From: Baffinella frigidus
Lineage: Eukaryota; Cryptophyceae; Cryptomonadales; Baffinellaceae
Direction: 5' to 3'
Assembly: GCA_026770585.1 (NCBI GenBank)
Contig: MU647507.1
Coordinates: 72,407-84,906, forward strand
Length of the DNA: 12,500 nucleotides
Position 1 is the first letter of the stretch. The number at the start of each line of letters is the position of its first letter. The notes beneath the pieces were generated by a model. The model saw only the letters and a list, made by a program, of their open reading frames with translations. It did no database searches and was not told the DNA's origin. Shown piece after piece: positions 1-6,428 of this stretch. Both the position numbers and the translations under genes were made by a program.

Positions 1-395
1 TTACGGTTTCGGGTGTAGGGTTTAGGGCAGGGTTACGGTTTAGGGTGTAGGCTTACGGTTTCGGGTGTAGGGTTACGGTTCAGAGTGTAGGGTTTAAGGC
101 AGATTGTAGGGTTTAGGGTAGTCGCCCTAAGGGTTGCAGTTTAGGGTGTAGGGTTGTGGTTTAAGATGTAGGGTTTAGGGCAGACACCCTAAGGGTTGCG
201 GTTTAGGGTGTAGGGTTGCGGTCTAGGGTGTGCGGTTGCAACCCTACGCCCTAAACCACAACCCGTAGGGTGACTGCCCTATACCCTACACCCTAAACCA
301 CAACCTTACACCTCAACCCGCAACCCGTAGGGTGACTGCCCTAAACCCTACACCCTACACCCTAAACCGCGGTTTAGGGTGTACGATTTAGGGCA
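1..395. repeat. Degenerate telomere-like repeats with orientation switches
   Basis: Irregular units built from GGTTTAGGG, GTGTAGGG and GGTTACGG run G-rich on the + strand to about 238. They become C-rich (CCCTAAACC, CCCTACACC) to about 369, then turn G-rich again to about 395. The turn points are the near-palindrome around 234-243 and a perfect 28-bp palindrome at 356-383. Units are far less regular than a working telomere end, so this looks like an old subtelomeric or interstitial block. No coding signal is visible. Confidence 0.85.
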
Positions 396-642
396 GTCGC
401 CGGACCCATCTCTGGATCCCAGTGATCAACCACAGGTTACGAGCCTAAATCAACTTTTAAAATGAGATAATGAACTTGTGCGAGGTGGCTGACAGGATCT
501 TTTGCCGCTCGAACGATACTCGCTCTTTGGGGAAGTCGCCGTCACGGTCCAACCCCTAGCGCTGCCTCAATTTCATCCCCGCTGAGCCCACCCGCGTCGG
601 CTCACACCGGGGTGTCAGTTAGTTAGCTAACCATTCCCGTGG
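384..642. other. Non-repetitive spacer without a recognised gene
   Basis: Mixed-composition sequence between telomere-like DNA and the CCAG microsatellite. The minus strand has an open stretch of about 30 codons (roughly 461-555) that reads somewhat like coding sequence, but it has no start, no convincing splice sites and no family match I recognise. Confidence 0.4.
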
Positions 643-674
643 ACCAATCAACCAACCAGCCAGCCAACCAACCA

Positions 675-705
<31 letters not shown>

Positions 706-729
706 GGTCAGCCAACCCACCAGCCAACA
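643..729. repeat. CCAG/CCAA tetranucleotide microsatellite
   Basis: Tandem 4-base units of the AGCC/AACC type, purest from about 675 to 704, with variants CAAC, GTCAG and GGTCAG on both sides. Simple-sequence repeat; it ends just before the family G MITE at 733. Confidence 0.9.
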
Positions 730-732
730 AAC

Positions 733-873
733 TCATCTCGGAAGATAACTGAATCAGTTCCTTTTCAATAGGAGGTTGGATAGGAGAAATTAGTTAGGGC
801 GTGGTAAATTTAATTAGGCCTCCTAATTGAATGAACACGCTGATTAGGGAACTAATTGAGTTATATCTCGAGC
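733..873. mobile_element. MITE-like element, family G, copy 1
   Basis: About 141 bp, aligned over its whole length with 4351-4493. It starts TCATCTCGGAAGATAACT and ends with the degenerate inverted complement, GTTATATCTCGAG. The interior carries a second short inverted pair (AATAGGAGG against GCCTCCTAATT). No coding capacity, so a non-autonomous DNA element is inferred. The right end is more degraded than in copy 2. Confidence 0.75.
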
Positions 874-1265
874 TGTATTGGTGTTGCCCTTTTGATCTGT
901 ATTTCTTGTTTAGTTGTATTTTATGGCGAGCGTATTTTGACCCTGCAGAGCCGGAATCCCCCCAAAAAAATATTTCGAACCAACTCCTTCTTCTTCATTA
1001 TTACCCTCAGCAACCCTGCGTGGAGCAGGGTCCCTACGTGTAATCCCTTCCCGGCAACTGTTCATCAAGAAATCTCTAATACCCGCGAGTTTCCAGAAAC
1101 TTAGAGGGGCCGATCGTAGAATCGAGCATAATTGAATGGAATTGATTGAAGTTTCGACAATTCATCAGAGACCCCTCCCCCCATGGGGAAGCAAATTCTC
1201 AATCGGGGGCTGGGAAGAGAGGGACATAAAAGAAGCCGTTTTATTATTGGAAATGTAACGCATGT
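874..1265. other. A/T-richer spacer, no gene seen
   Basis: Short open frames on both strands do not resemble any family and are not supported by splice signals. Sequence looks intronic or intergenic. Confidence 0.4.
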
Positions 1266-1350
1266 GATCCGAAAGGAAGCATTGCTTTTCTGCAAAACAA
1301 GTTCCGGTGTCCGCCTATGTTGGAAGCTCGAAGAACCTAAAGGACCTAAA
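1266..1350 (+). repeat. Dispersed repeat family H, copy 1
   Basis: About 85 bp running from GATCCGAAAGGAAGCA through GTTCCGGTGTCCGCCTATGT to AAGAACCTAAAGGACCTAAA. The same order of blocks recurs at 2663-2746 (-), 7203-7299 (-) and 8811-8872 (+). No terminal inverted repeats are evident and there is no open frame shared by all copies; class unknown. Confidence 0.8.
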
Positions 1351-1435
1351 TGAACACCCACCCTTTCCAGGACCGTTTTCCGAAAGACTCGTCTCAAATC
1401 GCGGAAAACGCGAAGCAGAACAAGGCCCAGGTCAA

Positions 1436-1729
1436 CCCTAAATCCCAAACTCTAGACCATAAGCCCTAATCACTAAAACCCCAAACCCTAAATACCAAAT
1501 ACTAAACCCTAAACCCTTAACCTTAAACCCTAAATCCTAATCCCTAATTCCTTATCCCTCATCCCTCATCCCTAACCCCTAATCCCTAACCCGAAATCCC
1601 TAATCCCTAATCCCTCATCCCTAATCCCTCATCCCTAATCCCTCATCCCTAATCCCCAATCCCCAATCCCCAATCCCTAAACCCTAATCCCTATTCCCTG
1701 ATCCCTAATCAATAATCCCTAAACCTAAA
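1436..1729 (-). repeat. Degenerate telomere-like array, C-strand orientation
   Basis: About 290 bp of CCCTAAA, CCCTAAT and CCCTCAT heptamers, with mixed variants at the left and nearly regular CCCTAAT/CCCTCAT in the middle. It stops 12 bases before the acceptor CTGGCAG at 1741 and the NAD-kinase-like exon. If that exon is real, the array lies inside an intron and supplies the pyrimidine-rich stretch before the splice site. Confidence 0.9.
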
Positions 1730-1741
1730 TTTGCCTGGCAG

Positions 1742-1855
1742 AGGCTGATGGAAGAAGCGCGCCGCGCCATACCAGCGCACATCACCATCGACGGCAAACA
1801 CAAGACCCAGCTGGCCAAAGGTGCAGCGTACATGCTTGAGGTGCGAGTTCCCCTC
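1742..1855 (+). CDS. NAD kinase-like C-terminal exon (partial)
   Basis: After the acceptor TTGCCTGGCAG the frame reads RLMEEARR, then AHITIDGKHKTQL, then a glycine and, ten residues later, PLPES. NAD kinases (ATP-NAD kinase family, which phosphorylate NAD to NADP) end their catalytic domain with EAR..AWVSFDGR...L..GD........PLP, and the spacing here fits apart from one extra residue. The GD of that motif is GA here, so divergence or decay is possible. The end is uncertain: from about 1858 the sequence becomes a 45-bp repeat also found at 8088-8133, although the frame stays open to a stop at 2078. The rest of the gene would lie left of the telomere-like array or is absent. The match rests on about 35 residues. 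Confidence 0.45.
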
Positions 1856-1857
1856 CC

Positions 1858-1903
1858 TGAGTCGGAGTCGGAGTTCCCATCCTACCCACACTACCCACAT
1901 TTC
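1858..1903. repeat. Short dispersed repeat (inverted copy at 8088-8133)
   Basis: GAGTCGGAGTCGGAG followed by TCCCATCCTACCCACACTAC is shared, in inverse orientation, with the segment around 8088-8133 at one mismatch. It is read through by the open frame of the NAD-kinase-like exon, so the translated SESEF and YPHYPHF stretch should not be taken as kinase sequence. Confidence 0.7.
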
Positions 1904-2348
1904 CACGGTCAGATGCCGGGGGTGATGTGGAAGCAAAACCGTGATATGGGGGCATCTGACAGGCCAAAACCCAGATTTTATGCCCGCAATATAGCAGCAA
2001 GTCACGCCCGCGACTGCATGTTAGGCTCCCTTGTAAACACCGATCCACTCCAAAAAACACTGATGCGCTGTTCTAGCTAGGGATGAGTCGTGCGACGGTA
2101 TAGCTGTGACGAGGCTGCGTTAGCAAAATCCACTGTTGCTATGTCACCAAGTGGGGCCCTTTCAAATTGGATTTCGTACCCTCGGATTTCATGATAGCCA
2201 CTTAGCAGCCACCGGGGGCTTCACGGATACAATCCATCTAAATCATCTGTACTAGAATCTTATCCATTGCCCTAGAACCCAACCGGAATTTCACCTTGGG
2301 TTCAAGGCGAGAAGGAACTCGGCCTCTGCTAAGTGGTGCGCCCGGCAG
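1904..2348. other. Spacer upstream of the SET-domain exons
   Basis: Contains the tail of an open frame ending at 2078 and then mixed sequence. Pre-SET cysteine clusters would be expected near here for an SUV39/G9a-type protein, but I found none in any + frame. The frame of SET exon 1 is open back to 2256, preceded by an in-frame stop at 2253. Confidence 0.4.
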
Positions 2349-2406
2349 GTATTCTACACGGGGGGCGAGCTCGGCTGGGGGGTCAGGGCTATGGAATTCA
2401 TCCCAG
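2349..2406 (+). CDS. SET gene exon 1 (first recognised)
   Basis: Reads VFYTGGELGWGVRAMEFIP and one further base (phase 1) before the donor GTCAGG at 2407. GWGVRA...IP is the conserved start of a SET domain. The acceptor chosen is GCGCCCGGCAG at 2338-2348, with CTAAG about 18 bases upstream as a possible branch site. An alternative start after CTAAG at 2333 would add five codons in frame. Confidence 0.75.
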
Positions 2407-5400
2407 GTCAGGGACGTGGACCGCGCCGACGTTGGCATCTTTTTCCATCACAATAGAAAGAAACGTTTATTCGACTAAAATACCCACCATGTTTATCCTC
2501 CTGAATTGGCCGTGTTTGACTAGAACCTAAACGCCAAAACACTCAATCGCACGATGTCAAGGTGGTGGGAGTCCGGCCAGCTCTGTGCTTTCAGCTAAGT
2601 TGCTCCCGCAACTTTAGGAGGTTGGGGAGCCGTGGAACAAAGAGTCGTGTTCCGTGGCTCCTATAGGTCCTTTAGGTTCTTTTAACTCCCACCATAGGCG
2701 GACACTGGAACTGGTTCTGTAGAAAGGCCCTGCTTCCTTTCGGATCAGGCAGCACACGGCGATTGCTTTGGACCACAAGTCGGCTGAAGGCTCATATGGT
2801 ATCCCATCGTTAAGCCTCACTGTTCATAGGATCCTCTGTAGCAGAAACCGGCTCCTCTCAGCGATCCAATTCACACACCTTCTTGATTCCAGGGGCATTT
2901 AGCCAATGGTATTGCCTACGATAGGTCACTGCTAGACAGCCTCGAGGCTGACCCAGTCCTCTTTTTTAAAAATTGATACCTTGTACATGTCGGCCCCCTT
3001 GTGGTCAATTGTTACGGCCATTCTCTCTCAAACCCCTACCTGCGGTATTCCAATGCTAATTAAACGTATGCGAATTACACTGAACGTATGCTAATTACAC
3101 TGAATGGTGAATACCGTATGCTAATTACGGTATTATGCTAATTACACTGAACGTGAACCGCATGCTAATTACACTGAACGTGGACCGTATGCTAATTACA
3201 CTGAACGTGAAGCGTTTCCCGCAGCCGGCAGGGACGTGATCGAGTATGTCGGGCAAGTGATTTCTCTAATGGAGGCCGACAAACGCCAAGAAGAGTACGC
3301 CGAGGTCCTGATGCGGACCCTCTCCCCTGGATTGTTCGGGAAAAGTGGCTTTGCTGAGATCATTACGGTGAAACGGAGCAAAAGCGCTGCTCACTGAGAC
3401 AAAAGTCGAGAGTGAGACGTCTCAAAGTAAAAGTGGAACCTCTGTTAACTTTAGGTAACAGCGGAAAACCCCGACCTCATAACCTGTAGAATTGTTCATC
3501 CCGTCATAACCTGTGGATGCGTAGGTGTGATTTACCGTCAAGTAAACTGATTACTGATTACTGAATTTATTAAAGAGGGTTCGCCGTTATTGCCTAACCC
3601 GTGCCATTACCAGACTATGAACAGCTCCTTACATAGCAATTTACTGTAAGGCAAACAGCTCTCACGCGACCCCTATCCCCCGCAGTGAAGTATCATCGTT
3701 TTGGTTCGCAGAATTTGTACTGGGGGCCATTCGCACGGCAAACCCTGCATGGTATACATCAGAGGGTTTGCCAAACGATTAAACCACTTCACTTGGGAGA
3801 GAGGAGGGGGGTATCTTCTGCTGATTCTGTCTCAGTCGGGTTAACCACTATTCTCAAATTGACATCCTGGGTTGGCTGTGTAAATCCGTCAGCTTTGGGT
3901 TGGCTGTATAAATCTGGTTTGGCTGTATAAATCCGACGCTGGTTGTTTGGCAATAAATTATCAATCTCTCTCTCCGTCAGCTTTGGTGTGAGGAAGCGCC
4001 CCCCCCTCCTGCGCGCGTATTCGCGTGTGGTACACCCTCCGGGCGTGTGCTGCTTTCGGGTGCGTGACACGGGGGAGCGCTGGACCTGCACCCACGGGGG
4101 AGCGCTGGACCTGCACCCACGGGGGAGCGCTGGACCTGCAAGATGCTGGTACAAAAGAGAGACTTTATTGATTACAGGACCAGCATGACCACACTCTAAG
4201 ACCCTCTGCGGGGTTTTCGGTACTACAAGGATCTGGAGTTCTCTCACACACTACACAAATGGCAGGGGAGCAGGTACTTTTTCGATCTCGGCACCAAGCA
4301 TGTGATCGACGCTACCCGTGTCGGCAACGCAGGTCCGAGCCCGCCCAATCTCATCTCGGAAGATAACTGAATCGGTTTCTTTTCAATAGGAGGTTCAATA
4401 GGAGAAATGCGTTCAGGCATAGTGAACTTAATCAGGCCTCCTAATTAAATGAAAACGCTAATTAGGGAACTGAATAGTTATCTTTCGAGATGAAACCAAG
4501 GCTGGAAAGAGGGTTTATTCAAACCCTGTGCAGTGCACACTCCTCGATGACTGCCTCCTCCTGTGCCACGGGAAAGACGTTCCGACTTCACTGAAAGCAA
4601 ACAGCTGGCTTGGACTGCACACCAATGTGCCACAACCGGACCCTGAGGATTCATTCAATCCCGCCATACCCATTCACACCGCCCTTCCGTGAAAGAACCC
4701 CAGACAGGAGGCTCCGAGGTGGGCCCACTAGACCCGAGGTGGGCCGAGTGGGACCAAATCTAGCTATTTCGGCCGGGTGGGGTCGTTGGGCCCGCATAGA
4801 ATGCTAGAGCCAGGTTGTTGGCTCGCAAGTTTATCTCAGAAAAGCTTTTTTAGAAGTCGTTTTCTGAGGTCAACCCCCCCATAAATATGTCAACTTATTC
4901 GTAGAGAAAAGAATAAGTTGACGAATTTGTAGGGGAATTGACTTAAGAAAACGACTTTCAGAAAGGCTTTTCTTAGACAAAAGTAACAGCGAGCGCTGCC
5001 GCAGCGCGCTTCATCAACCACGGGGCCGCCTACCTCGAGTCGGACGCGAACCTGAGAACGGTCGCGTTCCGCGCGTGCGCGTGCCGCGCGGCCGGCGGCC
5101 AGGGATTCAAAACGCTCAACCGGGTACCACCCGCCTTCCGGAAGGATTTTTTTCGATCGTTTGGCCACCCGCCGATTTGCCCCGATTTGTACCGAGGGGT
5201 GCAAATTTGTACCGAGGGGGACCGTCCAGATTTGTGCCAAGGGGGGCCGTTCCGCTCCGGGTACGCAGAGATTGGTAATTTATTGCCAAACAACCAGCGT
5301 CAGCGCCGCACATGCTGCGCATTGTGCCGCTTACTGTACCCCGTGTTGGCCGCGCACACGAGCTTTTTCCGGATGGATTCTCACTCCACCTCCTACGATC

Positions 5401-6188
5401 CGGGTACGCACATCGTTGTGAGTAGGGGGAACACACCATTTATACGTTCACTCGGATCACAACACGCATGGCCGCCACGTAACTCCCTGTAGTCATTTCC
5501 GAGGAGGGGCCTTGTTTGACCTACATGGGGTATCTTGAACACAACAACCCGCCTCATGCCTAGGGTAGTCCCAGGCGCTTAAGTATTGCTCTGCAGTAGG
5601 ACCTACTGGACCTACAGGGGTATCTCAAACACAACAACCCACTCTAGCCTACAGTAGTCCCATGCGCTTAGGTATTGCCCTGCAGTAGGACCCTGGAAGG
5701 TGTGGGTTCTCATATTCGAGATAGTCATGTAAACGCCAGAAAACGTAGTCGCTAGCATGAGCTTCTCTGGGCTCAATACACGATGGCGCATGGGTCACTC
5801 GAAATTAAGGACACGCACCGCCCTAGCGTCCCACAGAAGGTATGCCTAGGGCCCTATGGTGCGTGTCCTTTGTTTCGAGTAATCCTTGTACCACGCAAGG
5901 TCGTAACTCAGAATTTCAGATACAAGTCTTATTTTAAATATTGTACCCAGATCCAAACATTTGTATTCGGATTGGACGCGGAAAGGACGAGGAGCTGCGA
6001 AATCGATGGTGGCTACGTGCAATTTAGTACCACGAAACAAACCGTTGCGTCCTGAAATTCCTAGTAATGACCTGCTGTGGTCACTCTGTGCGCAGATGGC
6101 GTTGGTGGCGACGCGCGATATCCACCCAGGGGAGCAGCTGTTTTACGATTACCACCCGGGCAAGATATTTGACTTCGGGGCGATGTAG
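2349..6188 (+). CDS. SET-domain protein (histone-lysine methyltransferase type), five exons
   Basis: Joined exons 2349-2406, 3225-3304, 4266-4332, 5005-5123 and 6096-6188 encode a complete SET domain core. SET domains transfer methyl from S-adenosylmethionine to lysine, usually of histones in chromatin. Motifs appear in family order: GWGV (SAM-binding loop), IEYVGQVIS, YFFDLG with VIDATRVGN, RFINH (SAM-binding Asn-His), LVATRDI, and GEQLFYDY carrying the usual active-site tyrosine. All introns are GT-AG and phases agree: 1, 0, 1 and 0. The layout is closest to the G9a/SUV39 group. The C-terminus ends ten residues after the DYH, with no post-SET cysteines, and the cysteine of NHSC is also missing. 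The donor of exon 4 is the least certain boundary (5061 would also keep phase). The N-terminal part, including any pre-SET domain and the start codon, is not found. I see no frameshift, so the gene may be functional. Confidence 0.85.
2663..2746 (-). repeat. Dispersed repeat family H, copy 2
   Basis: Reverse orientation relative to copy 1. Blocks AGGTCCTTTAGGTTCTT, CATAGGCGGACACTGGAACT and CTTCCTTTCGGATC appear in the same order as in the other copies. It is located in intron 1 of the SET gene. Confidence 0.8.
3053..3211 (+). repeat. 27-bp tandem array with internal hairpin
   Basis: Five to six irregular copies of a unit containing GTATGCTAATTACACTGAAC; the last three are regular at 27 bp. 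A spacer variant makes a perfect 9-bp stem (3110-3118 with 3126-3134). From 3125 the unit is open in the frame of SET exon 2 (PYANYTERG per unit), but the conserved SET sequence and the splice phase place it in the intron. Confidence 0.85.
3225..3304 (+). CDS. SET gene exon 2
   Basis: 80 nt. Two bases complete the alanine begun in exon 1, then 26 codons run from GRDVIEYVGQVIS to the residues RQEEYAE. The YVGQVIS stretch and the following acidic-helix pattern (EAD.R..EY) match SET motif II. Acceptor TTTCCCGCAG; donor GTCCTG at 3305, phase 0. Reading on past the donor meets a stop at 3395. Confidence 0.85.
3737..3772. repeat. 10-bp stem hairpin in intron 2
   Basis: GGCAAACCCT (3737-3746) is the exact reverse complement of AGGGTTTGCC (3763-3772), with a 16-base loop. 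AAACCCT is also a telomere heptamer; whether that is chance cannot be told. Confidence 0.6.
3872..3935 (+). repeat. Short tandem repeat TTGGCTGTATAAATC
   Basis: Three close copies of TTGGCTGT(A/G)TAAATC, spaced by about 33 and 25 bases. Confidence 0.7.
3937..3969 (-). repeat. Fragment of dispersed family K
   Basis: 33 bp matching, in reverse, the left end of the family K copy at 5277-5403 (AGAGATTG.TAATTTATTGCC and on through the AACAACCAGCG block). Confidence 0.75.
4068..4140 (+). repeat. 25-bp minisatellite, about 2.9 copies
   Basis: Exact tandem unit beginning CACGGGGGAGCGCTGGACCT, period 25, the last copy two bases short. It lies in intron 2 and is followed by a weak inverted repeat ATGCTGGT / ACCAGCAT. 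Confidence 0.95.
4266..4332 (+). CDS. SET gene exon 3
   Basis: 67 nt, 22 codons plus one base. Reads GSRYFFDLGTKHVIDATRVG, then N-A. The VIDAT..GN sequence is the segment that comes directly before the RFINH motif in SET domains. Acceptor AAATGGCAG (phase 0), donor GTCCGA at 4333 (phase 1). The next exon supplies CG to make an alanine codon, giving GNAARFINH. Confidence 0.9.
4351..4493. mobile_element. MITE-like element, family G, copy 2 (intact ends)
   Basis: 143 bp with 18-bp terminal inverted repeats matching at 17 positions: TCATCTCGGAAGATAACT at the left and AGTTATCTTTCGAGATGA at the right. Most internal positions agree with 733-873. No clear target-site duplication is visible and no transposase is encoded. 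Confidence 0.85.
4498..4692 (+). pseudogene. Possible Helitron-associated (DUF6570-like) fragment
   Basis: An open + frame ending with TGA at 4690-4692 contains a C...C pair, then VPTSLKANSWLG and a proline-rich stretch. This resembles the C..C...VP...AN...G pattern of DUF6570 domains found in Helitron proteins. The match is short and from memory of the pattern only. It has no start codon of its own and lies inside a SET-gene intron, so a transposon relic is the best reading if it is coding at all. Confidence 0.22.
4834..4977. mobile_element. 144-bp fold-back element in intron 3
   Basis: Arms 4834-4900 and 4911-4977 (67 bp each) are inverted complements with scattered mismatches, separated by the 10-base loop GTAGAGAAAA. 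The inner 10 bp of each arm pair exactly (CAACTTATTC / GAATAAGTTG). No coding capacity. In RNA this would be a long stem close to the 3' splice site. Confidence 0.85.
5005..5123 (+). CDS. SET gene exon 4
   Basis: 119 nt. After CG completing alanine, it reads RFINHGAAYLESDANLRTVA and on to FKTLNR before the donor GTACCA at 5124 (phase 0). RFINH is the SAM-binding motif; the following S-C is replaced by G-A, and DAN seven residues later may stand for the usual DPN. With this donor, 34 residues lie between NH and the MALVATRDI of the next exon, a little more than in G9a. Using GTCGCG at 5061 would leave 13. Confidence 0.8.
5174..5246 (+). repeat. Three irregular copies of GATTTGTACCGAGGGG
   Basis: Units near 5184, 5206 and 5229 (GATTTGTACCGAGGGG, AATTTGTACCGAGGGG, GATTTGTGCCAAGGGG), period about 22-23. 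Confidence 0.75.
5277..5403 (+). repeat. Dispersed repeat family K, copy in intron 4
   Basis: About 127 bp similar to 9267-9402. Shared blocks: TTGCCAAACAACCAGCGTCA, ACTGTACCCCGTG and CGAGCTTTTTCCGGATGGAT, followed by CTCCACCTCCTAC. The left 33 bp also occur inverted at 3937-3969. No terminal inverted repeats seen; class unknown. Confidence 0.85.
5518..5692 (+). repeat. Tandem pair, period 91 bp
   Basis: Two diverged copies beginning GACCTACA.GGGTATCT and ending CTGCAGTAGGACC, at 5518 and 5609. They share AACACAACAACCC and GCGCTTA.GTATTGC. The GTAGG/CCTAC motifs echo the cores of fold-back families A to C. Confidence 0.85.
5792..5885. mobile_element. Small fold-back element (family F)
   Basis: About 94 bp. 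Left arm ACTCGAAATTAAGGACACG and onward to CACC (about 5796-5819); right arm GGTGCGTGTCCTTTGTTTCG to AATCC (about 5858-5885), with few mismatches. The loop contains TATGCCTAGGGCCCTATGG, the same core as family A elements. Confidence 0.75.
6096..6188 (+). CDS. SET gene terminal exon 5
   Basis: 93 nt including the stop TAG at 6186-6188. Reads MALVATRDIHPGEQLFYDYH followed by PGKIFDFGAM. A[LV]VA.RDI..GE.L.YDY is the closing motif of SET domains; the second tyrosine of YDY is the usual catalytic-site residue. Acceptor CTCTGTGCGCAG, phase 0. No CxCxnC post-SET motif follows before the stop, and 28 bases later a family A element begins. Confidence 0.9.
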   Translation: MALVATRDIHPGEQLFYDYHPGKIFDFGAM

Positions 6189-6216
6189 ATACTCTGCCTC
6201 AGCCGGGTTGACTGAC

Positions 6217-6428
6217 TACAGGGGTACCTCGCTCATGAGAAACCGCCCCCCCCTAGGACCCATACAGTAGGTCCTATGGTGGTCCTAGGGGGGAGGTGGT
6301 TTCTTATGATAGCCCTTAAGTGCCGAGTAGGCTCATAAACCCTACCGTAGGGCCCTAGGACCTGCCTAGGACCTCTTGGGGGTCAATTTGACCCCCTCGC
6401 CACTCAAGGGATAGCGAGGTACCCCTGT
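6217..6428. mobile_element. Fold-back family A, copy A1, interrupted by a nested family B element
   Basis: Left end TACAGGGGTACCTCGCTCAT, right end AGCGAGGTACCCCTGT. The right arm is interrupted after TTCTTATGA by 6310-6413, a complete family B element; AGCGAGG resumes after it. Family A copies elsewhere read TTCTTATGAGCGAGG without a break, which proves insertion of B into A. It lies just 3' of the SET stop codon. Confidence 0.9.
6310..6413. mobile_element. Fold-back family B, copy B1 (nested in A1)
   Basis: About 104 bp flanked by TA on both sides, with ends GCCCTTAAGTG and CACTCAAGGGA. Core CCTACCGTAGGGCCCTAGG and CCTGCCTAGGACCTCTTGG, then a GTCAATTTGAC palindrome. Non-coding. TA flanks suggest a Tc1/mariner-type mobilising transposase. 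Confidence 0.85.

Larger units (their letters stand above)
2407..3224 (+). other. Intron 1 of the SET gene
   Basis: 818 bp, GTCAGG ... TTTCCCGCAG. Joining restores a GCC alanine codon and gives IPAGRDVIEYVG, as expected in SET domains. It holds one family H repeat (2663-2746, minus orientation) and a 27-bp tandem array that ends about ten bases before the acceptor. The rest (2747-3052) shows no recognisable element. Confidence 0.75.
3305..4265 (+). other. Intron 2 of the SET gene
   Basis: 961 bp, GTCCTG ... AAATGGCAG, phase 0. Contents: a 10-bp stem hairpin (3737-3746 with 3763-3772), three copies of TTGGCTGTATAAATC-like sequence (3872-3933), an inverse piece of family K (3937-3969), a 25-bp minisatellite (4068-4140), and an 8-bp stem (4143-4150 with 4179-4186). 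The stretch 3400-3700 shows nothing I recognise. Long open frames here on both strands are not supported as genes. Confidence 0.7.
4333..5004 (+). other. Intron 3 of the SET gene
   Basis: 672 bp, GTCCGA ... GCTGCCGCAG. It carries a complete family G MITE (4351-4493), a possible transposon-derived coding fragment (4498-4692) and a 144-bp fold-back (4834-4977) ending 27 bases before the acceptor. At least half of the intron is therefore mobile-element material. Confidence 0.85.
5124..6095 (+). other. Intron 4 of the SET gene
   Basis: 972 bp, GTACCA ... CTCTGTGCGCAG. Contents: short tandem GATTTGTACCGAGGGG units (5174-5246), family K copy (5277-5403), a 91-bp-period tandem pair (5518-5692) and a small hairpin element (5792-5885). 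The frame of exon 4 stays open well past the donor, but that downstream stretch is repeat sequence. Confidence 0.75.

Noticed and set aside
461-555. Minus-strand open stretch with a D.DGD-like sequence
   Set aside because: About 30 codons with no family match beyond a loose DxDGD, no start codon and no good donor; chance cannot be excluded.
3125-3211. In-frame PYANYTERG repeat as part of the SET protein
   Set aside because: The 27-bp array is open in the exon 2 frame, but the SET family needs the exon 1 sequence directly before AGRDV, and the acceptor TTTCCCGCAG gives exact phase.
4143-4186. Possible LTR end with AATAAAG on the minus strand
   Set aside because: Only an 8-bp stem and a short AATAAAG; no matching second LTR, primer-binding site or polyprotein is visible.
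3789-4247. 152-residue minus-strand open frame
   Set aside because: It crosses the 25-bp minisatellite, a family K fragment and short tandem repeats inside intron 2; no domain is recognisable.
5187-5492. Extension of SET exon 4 through the long open frame to about 5492
   Set aside because: Past 5123 the frame runs through GATTTGTACCGAGGGG repeats and family K, and the SET closing motif is at 6096; a GTACCA donor in phase explains the join.
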